Shown: piece by piece, positions 1 through 5,403 of the stretch
Layout of the letters: each line of letters begins with the position of its first letter
Position numbering within the stretch: position 1 is the stretch's first letter
NCBI GenBank assembly: GCA_030636465.1
Contig: DAOVWW010000072.1
Coordinates: 1 to 7,099, forward strand
Direction: 5' to 3'
DNA length: 7,099 nt
Source of the DNA: Gammaproteobacteria bacterium
GTDB lineage: Bacteria > Pseudomonadota > Gammaproteobacteria > BMS3Bbin11
Translations under genes and position numbers: made by a program
The notes under the pieces: generated by a model
The model's database searches: none
What the model saw: only the letters and a program-made list of their open reading frames with translations
What the model was told of the DNA's origin: nothing

Positions 1-635
1 CGATTAGAAACGATAATGTGGCCCGGCTGCTGCTGAGACAGGTGCTGCGCAGTCAGTTCTATGGTTTCACCAGCACCAATCAGCAACACGGTTTTCTGTG
101 ACAGATCTGAAAAAATCTGTTTTGCCAGCTTCACGGCGGCATAAGCTACCGATACGGCACTGGCGCCAATCTGGGTATCGGTACGGACCTGCTTGGCCAC
201 TGAAAATGTATGTTGAAATAACTGGTTTAACAGTTTGCCGGTAACGCCCGTTTTATGCGCCGTCGCAAAAGCCTCTTTCATCTGGCCAAGGATTTGCGGC
301 TCACCCAGCACCATGGAATCCAGTCCGCTAGCCACACGAAAGGCGTGCCGCACTGCTTCATCACCGGGATGGCGGTAGAGATAAGGCTCAATCTCATTTG
401 GTGCCAATCGGTGGTAATCACAAAACCAGTTTATCAGACTATTTTCATTTGCCTGTTCATGACTGCAGTAAATTTCGGTACGATTACAGGTTGAAAGTAT
501 CGTGGCTTCACGCGCACCCCCTGCCTCGGTGATATCCGCCAGAGCAGAGGCCAGAGATTCTGGCGCGAACGCAGTCTGCTCACGGAGTTCTACCGGAGCA
601 GTTCTGTGGTTGATACCAAAGTTGAACAGGTGCAT
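1..635 (-). CDS. hemA: Glutamyl-tRNA reductase, N-terminal 211 codons (3' end outside window)
   Basis: Reduces the glutamate of Glu-tRNA(Glu) to glutamate-1-semialdehyde with NADPH, the first committed step of C5-pathway tetrapyrrole (heme) synthesis, in the cytosol. The minus strand reads from ATG at 635-633 and opens MHLFNFGINHRTAPV, the family N-terminus. STCNRTEIY places the catalytic cysteine at residue 50 (codon 488-486). The catalytic-domain block ASGLDSMVLGEPQILGQ spans about 102-118, and GASAVSVA about 157-164. GAGETIEL (187-194) is the start of the NADPH-binding domain. About half of a usual ~420-residue protein is visible, with no frameshift. The ribosome binding site is weak. It is divergent from the TPR lipoprotein gene with a 22-bp gap, so its promoter must lie inside the neighbour's coding region. 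In relatives prfA often follows hemA, but that region is outside the window. Confidence 0.97.
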   Translation of the reverse strand, partial: MHLFNFGINHRTAPVELREQTAFAPESLASALADITEAGGAREATILSTCNRTEIYCSHEQANENSLINWFCDYHRLAPNEIEPYLYRHPGDEAVRHAFRVASGLDSMVLGEPQILGQMKEAFATAHKTGVTGKLLNQLFQHTFSVAKQVRTDTQIGASAVSVAYAAVKLAKQIFSDLSQKTVLLIGAGETIELTAQHLSQQQPGHIIVSN

Positions 636-650
636 GATGCTTAATTAAAT
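622..650 (+). promoter_or_regulatory. Weak candidate promoter for the TPR lipoprotein gene
   Basis: TTGAAC (622-627) and TTAAAT (645-650) are separated by 17 bp, and each matches four of six consensus positions. The site overlaps the first codons of hemA. Initiation would fall at about 657, almost on the ATG at 658, so the transcript would be leaderless at that start or would use a downstream TTG. The match is modest and could be chance in an A/T-rich gap. Confidence 0.2.
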
Positions 651-657
651 ACCTTTT

Positions 658-2469
658 ATGCCTACTAATTCAGGATTGAACCGAACATTGTCTCTAGTTA
701 GAAAAATCTGTCAAGCCGCTCTCTATTTTGCCTTGCTTGCATTCATCTCTGCCACACTAATTTCCTGCGCCGCTAAACCGGCAAAAAAGGACACCGCAGA
801 GAACGCTCAACATTCTTCTCAACAAGCTAAAGCCTCTGCTGCAGCTGAAGACCAGCAAAACCGGCTCAATCTGCCTGATGTTGAGCTTAGTGCCGACTTG
901 ATGTACAAAATCATGCTGTCTGACCTGGCGCGCCAGCAAAACAACAATGAGCTAGCCCTCGCTGCACTGGTTGATGCGGCCATTGAGACTCGAGACCCCA
1001 GGCTGGCCGCACAGGCTACCCGCCAGGCCGTGATTTCTAACCAGTACACAACGGCAATACAAATGGCCCGACTCTGGCAGGCACTATCACCGGACAGTGT
1101 TGATGTGTACCAGACACTCGGCAATCTCCTGATTGTTGAAAAACAGCCAGATGAAGCAATTGTGTATTATAGCAAGGCTCTGGCCTTAACTGATGAAAAT
1201 AATCGCAGTCAGTTACTAAAGCAGATCAGCGCAACCATGATTCGCTATAGCAGCCAGGAGCAGGCATTACGGAATATCGAACAGCTGGCAACAGAATATC
1301 CACAATCTGCTGACGTTGCCCTGGCCCATGCCGGCGTCGCCAGTGCTTTAAAACACTATGATGTCGCTAATACCGCAATTAACCGGACACTGGCTCTGGA
1401 TCCTGATAATGCCAACGCCGCCGTCTTCAAGTTTAGCCTGCTGCTGTTACAGGAAATGGATAAGGATGCGGAGGAATTTGCCCTTCATTTTCTGAAAAAG
1501 CATCCTAAATCTATAGACTTACGAACAACTCTTGCCCGATACTACCTTGAAAATACCAGGCTTAAATCCGCTGAAAAGCAATACCTGATCATCCACCGCC
1601 AGGACCGTACATCTATAATCGCACCCATGGCCCTGGCATTGATCAGGATGGACAGCAAAGATTATGATGCGGCCAGTCAATATCTGGAGAAAGTCCTCGA
1701 GCTGCAATCAGATAATGATCTTGCCAGAGTTTACCTCGGCGATATTGCTACGCTGCAGGAGCGTCTTGATGATGCCATCCAGTGGTATCGCTCTGTCACT
1801 GACAAGGATCAGCTGTTCAGCTCCCGCCTGCGTCTGATTGATGTCGTGATGAAACGTGACGGTATCGATGCAGCACTACGAGAAATGGAAGCCCTGCACC
1901 CGGAAACAGCCAGTCAACAGATCGACCTTATCCTGTTAGAAAATGAGTTACTGAGCAAGAGCGGCAGAACGAAAGAAGCACTTGAACTGATTAACAAGGC
2001 ACTTGAAGACAGCCCGGACGATCTTGACTTACTGTATGCACGAGGCATGATTGCTGCCAGCGTTAATGACGTTGCCGGCCTGGAAAAGGACATGCTGCGC
2101 ATCCTTGAGCTGAAACCGGGACATGTACAGGCACTGAATGCCTATGGCTTCACCCTCGCGGACCTGACTAATCGATATAAAGAAGCCTATTCCCTGATCT
2201 CGGCAGCTTTAAAACAAAGACCCGGGGACCCCTACATACTGGACAGCATGGGCTGGGTGGAATTTCGCCTGGGCAACTATGCCGATGCTGAAACCTACTT
2301 GCGCAGGGCGCTGGAATTACGAAACGATCCTGAAATAGCCTCTCACCTGGTAGAGGTACTTTTTGCTGCTGGAAACACCCGTGAGGCTAAAAAGGTTTTG
2401 TTAAAAGCGAATAAGGCTTTTCCGGATAATGAGAAATTGTTGGCGGTTAGAAAAAAGATTATTGAATGA
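658..2469 (+). CDS. TPR-repeat outer-membrane lipoprotein, LbcA-like (partner of a C-terminal processing protease)
   Basis: The 603-residue protein starts with a lipoprotein signal peptide: charged residues to K16, a hydrophobic core at about 20-35, and lipobox LISC with the lipidated cysteine at 37. Alanine at +2 is compatible with outer-membrane sorting. An Ala/Lys/Gln-rich linker (38-70) leads to a helical superhelix of about ten degenerate TPR units. The clearest are near 147-180, 218-251, 424-457, 492-523 and 525-556 (the last includes DSMGWVEFRLGNYADAE). In P. aeruginosa the gene at this exact place (PA4667) encodes LbcA, the outer-membrane lipoprotein that binds and activates the protease CtpA to degrade peptidoglycan cross-link hydrolases. 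The link here rests on synteny, length and architecture, so I give no gene symbol. No good ribosome binding site precedes ATG 658. A TTG at 688 (codon 11), with AGGA at 672-675, would give a 26-residue signal peptide and is a possible alternative start. Confidence 0.88.
   Translation: MPTNSGLNRTLSLVRKICQAALYFALLAFISATLISCAAKPAKKDTAENAQHSSQQAKASAAAEDQQNRLNLPDVELSADLMYKIMLSDLARQQNNNELALAALVDAAIETRDPRLAAQATRQAVISNQYTTAIQMARLWQALSPDSVDVYQTLGNLLIVEKQPDEAIVYYSKALALTDENNRSQLLKQISATMIRYSSQEQALRNIEQLATEYPQSADVALAHAGVASALKHYDVANTAINRTLALDPDNANAAVFKFSLLLLQEMDKDAEEFALHFLKKHPKSIDLRTTLARYYLENTRLKSAEKQYLIIHRQDRTSIIAPMALALIRMDSKDYDAASQYLEKVLELQSDNDLARVYLGDIATLQERLDDAIQWYRSVTDKDQLFSSRLRLIDVVMKRDGIDAALREMEALHPETASQQIDLILLENELLSKSGRTKEALELINKALEDSPDDLDLLYARGMIAASVNDVAGLEKDMLRILELKPGHVQALNAYGFTLADLTNRYKEAYSLISAALKQRPGDPYILDSMGWVEFRLGNYADAETYLRRALELRNDPEIASHLVEVLFAAGNTREAKKVLLKANKAFPDNEKLLAVRKKIIE
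687..714 (-). promoter_or_regulatory. Candidate sigma-70 promoter for hemA, inside the TPR lipoprotein gene
   Basis: Read on the minus strand, a perfect -35 box TTGACA (714-709) is followed after 16 bp by GACAAT (692-687), which matches four of six positions of the -10 consensus. Transcription would begin near 680 and give a leader of about 45 nt before the hemA ATG at 635. The 22-bp gap to the neighbour cannot hold a promoter, so a site inside the neighbour's signal-peptide codons is expected. This is consensus matching only; no experimental evidence is available here. Confidence 0.4.
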
Positions 2470-2513
2470 GGATGAAAATCCGTGTGTACGATAATGATAA
2501 ATTTGATTCCGTC

Positions 2514-2566
2514 TGTAGGTGCGAATTCATTCGCACAGATTTTGTCCGAATAAATTCGAACCTACA
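2514..2566. repeat. 53-bp double-hairpin palindromic repeat (REP/BIME-like) upstream of lolB
   Basis: Two 25-bp inverted arms (2514-2538 and 2542-2566) surround a 3-bp centre. The outer ends TGTAGGT and ACCTACA are perfect complements, and the arms differ at only a few positions. Each arm is itself a palindrome: GTGCGAAT-TC-ATTCGCAC (2519-2536) is perfect, and the second (2544-2561) has one mismatch. A hairpin within a hairpin is the usual form of dispersed extragenic repeats or small non-autonomous elements. I cannot count copies from one window. The sequence keeps frame with lolB by chance, which lengthens that reading frame. Confidence 0.8.
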
Positions 2567-2587
2567 AAATTACTTCCCTACAGGCTC

Positions 2588-3223
2588 TTGATTAAACTTA
2601 CCGCCACGGCCTTACTGCTGAGCACCAGCCTGCTGATAGGCGCCTGTGCCAGTAAACCGATAAAAACAGAACTACCCAGTGACGAACTATCTAGACAGGC
2701 TGAGCTTGCCAACCTGGGCTACTGGCAACTACATGCCCGCATTGGTCTACGCAGTAAAAATCGCAGTGGCAGCGCTACGCTGATCTGGGAAGAAACCCCG
2801 AAATCGCGCAAACTGCGCCTGATTGGACCTCTTGGTGGAGGCGTAATTCAACTGCAACAGGATGCTAAGGGTGTCACCATTACGGATAGTACAGGCAAGG
2901 TCTGGATTGATAATAACGCAGAAGACCTGATTCTTCGCGTAACCGGCTGGCAAATTCCTGTTTCAGGATTGCGATGGTGGTTACTTGGACTGGTAGAACC
3001 CGGCAGTAAAGCTGCATCTACATTTGGTCGCTCACAAAATTTAAACCGGGTGCAGCAGGATGGCTGGAATGTCACCCTTGATAATTACACTCTGTATGAT
3101 GATTACAGACTGCCGGCTGCCATCGTTGTTGAATCTGAATATGACAAGGATCATGAACGTTATTTACGTGCAAAGCTGATTATAAAAGACTGGAAATTTG
3201 ATATTAAAGAACCGAAGTTGTGA
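2588..3223 (+). CDS. lolB: Outer-membrane lipoprotein receptor LolB
   Basis: LolB is a lipoprotein on the inner face of the outer membrane. It takes lipoproteins from the periplasmic carrier LolA and inserts them into the outer membrane. From TTG 2588 the protein has 211 residues, close to E. coli LolB (207). A short hydrophobic signal ends at lipobox IGAC with cysteine 20. The body matches the family: WQLHARIGLRSK, then GSATLIWEE, then the turn GPLGGGVIQLQQD corresponding to the E. coli NPLGSTELEL segment, and RWWLLGLVEPG. A longer frame exists from GTG 2519, but that codon is the first base of a hairpin in the palindromic repeat. It would give a 43-residue leader and has AGG directly against it with no spacing. 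I therefore prefer the TTG, although its own ribosome binding site (AGG at 2582-2584) is also poor. It lies about 118 bp after the TPR gene and probably shares its transcript. Confidence 0.93.
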   Translation: MIKLTATALLLSTSLLIGACASKPIKTELPSDELSRQAELANLGYWQLHARIGLRSKNRSGSATLIWEETPKSRKLRLIGPLGGGVIQLQQDAKGVTITDSTGKVWIDNNAEDLILRVTGWQIPVSGLRWWLLGLVEPGSKAASTFGRSQNLNRVQQDGWNVTLDNYTLYDDYRLPAAIVVESEYDKDHERYLRAKLIIKDWKFDIKEPKL

Positions 3224-3228
3224 ATTGC

Positions 3229-3256
3229 TGTGGGAGCCGCGCCCGCAACTCCCACA
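3229..3256. repeat. REP-like hairpin between lolB and ispE
   Basis: TGTGGGAG (3229-3236) and CTCCCACA (3249-3256) form a perfect 8-bp stem around a 12-nt GC-rich loop (CCGCGCCCGCAA). It begins 5 bp after the lolB stop. No T run follows (AACACCTGAA comes next), so it is not a standard rho-independent terminator. The GTGGGAG...CTCCCAC frame with a GC-rich centre resembles extragenic palindromes seen in many Pseudomonas-like genomes. It may protect the 3' end of the upstream message or simply be a dispersed repeat. Confidence 0.65.
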
Positions 3257-3295
3257 ACACCTGAAAACAGCTTCTCATCCATTTTTAATGAATAA

Positions 3296-4144
3296 ATGCT
3301 AACTCTTCCCGCCCCTGCCAAGCTTAACCTGTTCCTGCATATCACCGGCAGGCGCGATGATGGCTATCATGAATTACAGACGGTATTTCAGTTTATTACT
3401 CTGCACGATGTCATAACGCTGACCACCCGGCCAGACCAGCAAATCAACAGGCTCACTGACTGTCCCGGCCTGCCGCAGGAAGAAGACCTGCTGGTAAAAG
3501 CTGCTCGTGCTCTATCTGCTTATGGCGGAGTCACTACCGGTGTAGATATTTCTATAGATAAAAATATACCTATGGGTGCCGGCCTCGGTGGTGGCAGTTC
3601 AGATGCAGCAACGGTACTATGCGGCTTAAACCAGCTCTGGAATCTTCATCTCAGTAATACTGAACTTGCGTCTATTGGACTAAAACTCGGCGCTGATGTA
3701 CCAGTATTTGTTCATGGACACGCTGCCTGGGCGGAAGGCACCGGCAATATTCTGACGTCTATTGATCCTCCCGAGAATCATTATTTGCTGATTGTTCCGC
3801 CAGTACACGTCTCAACAGCAAAAATTTTCGCTCATCCCGCATTGACACGCGATAGCTCGCCAATCAGAATAGCCGACTTTCTCGAAGGGCATGGACATAA
3901 CGACCTGGAGGTCGTGGTCAGAAAGGAATATCCTGAAGTAGATAAGACCATAAACTGGTTACAGCAATACGCCAATGCGCGCATGACTGGAACCGGCGCC
4001 GGTATTTTTATTTCGGTAAAATCAGCACAGGCCGGCCAGGATATAGCCAGAAAAGCACCGCCTGACTGGCGATGTTTTATTACGCAAGGGCTCAATTCCA
4101 GCCCTTTGCATGATCAGTTGTCCAGGTTTACGAATGGGGTGTAG
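3296..4144 (+). CDS. ispE: 4-diphosphocytidyl-2-C-methyl-D-erythritol kinase (CDP-ME kinase)
   Basis: Phosphorylates CDP-methylerythritol at the 2-hydroxyl with ATP, the fourth step of the MEP isoprenoid pathway, in the cytosol. The 282-residue product has the normal family length and GHMP-kinase fold. PAPAKLNLFLHITGRRDDGYH (start of the domain) carries K9, the glycine-rich ATP loop PMGAGLGGGSSDAA spans 92-105, and LGADVPVF carries the catalytic aspartate D134. The C-terminal GHMP motif RMTGTGAGIF and the late NSSPLH block are also present. ATG 3296 is chosen because the second residue already sits just before the conserved start; the ribosome binding site is weak. The unusual feature is the 3' end: the last codons and the TAG (4142-4144) lie inside the acceptor stem of tRNA-Gln, a 10-nt overlap on the same strand. 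It is 72 bp downstream of lolB and probably cotranscribed with it. Confidence 0.97.
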   Translation: MLTLPAPAKLNLFLHITGRRDDGYHELQTVFQFITLHDVITLTTRPDQQINRLTDCPGLPQEEDLLVKAARALSAYGGVTTGVDISIDKNIPMGAGLGGGSSDAATVLCGLNQLWNLHLSNTELASIGLKLGADVPVFVHGHAAWAEGTGNILTSIDPPENHYLLIVPPVHVSTAKIFAHPALTRDSSPIRIADFLEGHGHNDLEVVVRKEYPEVDKTINWLQQYANARMTGTGAGIFISVKSAQAGQDIARKAPPDWRCFITQGLNSSPLHDQLSRFTNGV

Positions 4145-4209
4145 CCAAGCGGTAAGGCAGCGGGTTTTGATCCCGTCATGCGCAGGTTCGAATCCTGCCA
4201 CCCCAGCCA
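4135..4209 (+). tRNA. tRNA-Gln (anticodon UUG), CCA encoded
   Basis: A 75-nt cloverleaf with the U1-A72 closing pair typical of bacterial tRNA-Gln. The acceptor strand TGGGGTG pairs with the 3' strand before the discriminator G and encoded CCA (4207-4209). The D arm is GCCAAGCGGTAAGGC. The anticodon stem GCGGG/CCCGT encloses the loop TTTTGAT, with TTG at 4167-4169 reading CAA (and CAG by wobble). The T arm is GCAGGTTCGAATCCTGC. The molecule is nearly collinear with E. coli tRNA-Gln(UUG). It overlaps the last 10 nt of ispE and lies 79 bp before prs; Pseudomonas also has a tRNA-Gln between these two genes. Confidence 0.97.
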
Positions 4210-4219
4210 TCATTTTGGG

Positions 4220-4263
4220 TGCAGCCAACAATGGCTGTATTCTGTAGTACATACTGTAGTACA
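4220..4263 (+). repeat. Small hairpin followed by a 10-bp direct repeat in the tRNA-Gln/prs gap
   Basis: TGCAGCCA (4220-4227) and TGGCTGTA (4232-4239) pair around an ACAA loop, with one G-U pair. Immediately after, CTGTAGTACA occurs twice (4242-4251 and 4254-4263), separated by TA, so the two copies are 12 bp apart. The pair sits 25 bp before the prs start. Such spacing could serve a regulator of prs or be the remains of a duplicated element. A weak promoter-like pair, TTGGGT (4215-4220) and TATTCT (4238-4243) with a 17-bp spacer, overlaps the hairpin. No function is established. Confidence 0.4.
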
Positions 4264-4274
4264 CGCGTCAGTTT

Positions 4275-4281
4275 AAGGGAG
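4275..4281 (+). promoter_or_regulatory. Strong ribosome binding site that fixes the TTG start of prs
   Basis: AAGGGAG is a near-perfect Shine-Dalgarno sequence located 7 nt before TTG 4289. The nearest ATG (4304, codon 6) would be 22 nt away, too far. The site therefore supports the rare TTG start. Confidence 0.75.
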
Positions 4282-4288
4282 CAGACGA

Positions 4289-5236
4289 TTGCCAAACGAT
4301 GACATGATAGTCCTTTCAGGCTCGGGTAACCCCGACCTTAGTGATGAAGTCTGCCGAAATCTGGGCATACGCCAGGGCAAGGCCGTAGTCGATACCTTCA
4401 GTGACGGCGAAATCCAGATTGAAATCCTCGACAATGTTCGTGGACGCGATGTATTTATATTGCAGTCGGTTTGCCCTCCCTGTAATGACAACCTGATGGA
4501 ACTGGTACTGCTGATCGATGCCTGCAAACGTGCAGCCGCCGGTCGCATCACGGCCGTGGTGCCCTATTTAGGTTATGCCCGCCAGGACCGTCGTCCACGC
4601 TCGCAACGAACACCTATATCAGCTCGCCTGGTAGCCGATATGATTTCCAATGCCGGTGCCAATCATGTTCTGACCGTCGATATACATGCTGACCAGATTG
4701 TCGGTTTTTTCGATATTCCTACTGACAACATCTATGCCCTGCCGGTCTTACTCGGTGATGTCTGGCGACACAGTGATGACAGCCTGATGGTCGTTTCGCC
4801 CGATGTCGGCGGCGTAGTACGCGCCCGAGCGCTGGCCAAACCGCTAGAGGCTGATCTTGCCATCATCGATAAACGTCGCCCCAAGGCCAACGTTGCCAAG
4901 GTGATGAATATAATTGGCGATGTAGAAGGCCGTAACTGCGTCATCATCGATGACCTGGTTGATACTGCCAACACTCTGTGCGAAGCCGCCAGTGCACTGA
5001 AAAAACGCGGTGCCAGTCGAGTATCTGCCTGCTGTACCCATCCTATTTTGTCGGGCCCGGCTGTAGAACGCATCACTAATTCTGAGCTCGATGAACTGGT
5101 CGTTACCAATACCGTGCCTTTATCTGAATCCGCTGCTTCCTGTGAGAAAATTCGCCAATTAAGTATTGCTGAATTACTGGCTGAAACAATGAGCCGGATA
5201 TATCGGGAAGAGTCTGTAAGTTCTTTATTTTACTAA
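4289..5236 (+). CDS. prs: Ribose-phosphate pyrophosphokinase (PRPP synthetase)
   Basis: Transfers pyrophosphate from ATP to ribose-5-phosphate to make PRPP, the precursor for purine, pyrimidine, NAD, histidine and tryptophan synthesis, in the cytosol as a hexamer. The product is 315 residues, the same as the E. coli enzyme. Family marks in order are [16 protein letters not shown] (37-52), the ATP-binding YARQDRR (96-102), [13 protein letters not shown] with metal-binding H133, [10 protein letters not shown], catalytic K195 in DKRRPKAN, and the ribose-5-phosphate/PRPP loop [10 protein letters not shown] (221-230). That loop usually reads DT(A/G)GT; here asparagine 228 replaces the second glycine. 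The TTG start is supported by AAGGGAG 7 nt upstream and by collinearity with family N-termini. It lies 79 bp after tRNA-Gln, and read-through from the tRNA or a local promoter is possible. Confidence 0.98.
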   Translation: MPNDDMIVLSGSGNPDLSDEVCRNLGIRQGKAVVDTFSDGEIQIEILDNVRGRDVFILQSVCPPCNDNLMELVLLIDACKRAAAGRITAVVPYLGYARQDRRPRSQRTPISARLVADMISNAGANHVLTVDIHADQIVGFFDIPTDNIYALPVLLGDVWRHSDDSLMVVSPDVGGVVRARALAKPLEADLAIIDKRRPKANVAKVMNIIGDVEGRNCVIIDDLVDTANTLCEAASALKKRGASRVSACCTHPILSGPAVERITNSELDELVVTNTVPLSESAASCEKIRQLSIAELLAETMSRIYREESVSSLFY

Positions 5237-5250
5237 GATAAGTACCAAAC

Positions 5251-5323
5251 TCCAAGTCCCAGGCTCCAGGTCGTGTCCGTTAGGCCTCAAACTTTAGACT
5301 TGGAACTTGGAACTTGGAACTGG
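5251..5323. repeat. Inverted arrays of a 7-bp motif (TCCAAGT / ACTTGGA)
   Basis: The right arm holds three perfect tandem copies of ACTTGGA (5298-5318) plus a partial ACTGG (5319-5323). The left arm holds one perfect complement TCCAAGT (5251-5257) and two degenerate copies (CCCAGGC 5258-5264, TCCAGGT 5265-5271). The arms can pair over 21 bp with two mismatches and two G-U pairs around a 26-nt loop. The element starts 14 bp after the prs stop. The sequence after it is not T-rich, so it does not look like a standard terminator. The tandem heptamers suggest slippage-prone growth. The copy number in the genome cannot be seen here. Confidence 0.75.
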
Positions 5324-5337
5324 TTTCCTGTTATACT
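5307..5337 (+). promoter_or_regulatory. Extended -10 promoter for the rplY-pth-ychF unit
   Basis: TGTTATACT (5329-5337) is a full extended -10 element: TG, one base, then TATACT, which matches five of six consensus positions. A possible -35, TTGGAA (5307-5312), matches four of six but with a long 19-bp spacer. Another TTGGAA is present in each heptamer copy. Transcription would begin near 5344 and give a leader of about 60 nt. The downstream CGCCGCCC is G/C-rich, like many promoters of translation genes. The position, directly before a ribosomal protein gene, supports the call. Confidence 0.6.
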
Positions 5338-5350
5338 CGCCGCCCTTTTT

Positions 5351-5372
5351 CCCGGTCTGGTCGCGGTCCGGG
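5351..5372 (+). promoter_or_regulatory. Short hairpin in the rplY leader
   Basis: CCCGG (5351-5355) and CCGGG (5368-5372) can pair in the predicted rplY 5' leader, about 20 nt before the ribosome binding site GGAG (5393-5396). E. coli rplY is reported to be autoregulated through its leader by L25. Whether the long form here does the same is unknown, and a 5-bp stem with a 12-nt loop is weak. Confidence 0.25.
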
Positions 5373-5403
5373 TTGTTTAAAACGACATTAATGGAGAATT
5401 ACC

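Noticed and set aside
255..494. Plus-strand 79-codon frame
   Set aside because: It lies wholly antisense to hemA, which has a clear homologous protein and its catalytic cysteine on the other strand.
819..1124. Minus-strand 101-codon frame in the TPR gene
   Set aside because: Antisense shadow with low-complexity Ala/Ser composition produced by the Ala/Gln-rich linker of the lipoprotein.
4086..4106. AAGGGCT/AGCCCTT hairpin near the end of ispE as a terminator or processing signal
   Set aside because: It falls on codons for the conserved NSSPLH region, so protein constraint can explain it, and no T run follows.
4022..4264. Minus-strand 80-codon frame with a GVAGFEPAHDGIKTRCLTAW segment
   Set aside because: It is the antisense of tRNA-Gln. 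Such peptides are a well-known false protein family made by reading tRNA genes on the wrong strand.
4732..5109. Minus-strand 125-codon frame, the longest antisense frame
   Set aside because: Fully inside prs, rich in Ser/Thr/Arg as expected from a reverse-frame shadow, with no recognisable domain or ribosome binding site.
5238..5323. Heptamer inverted repeat as the rho-independent terminator of prs
   Set aside because: The stem is imperfect, the loop is long and no T tract follows the right arm.
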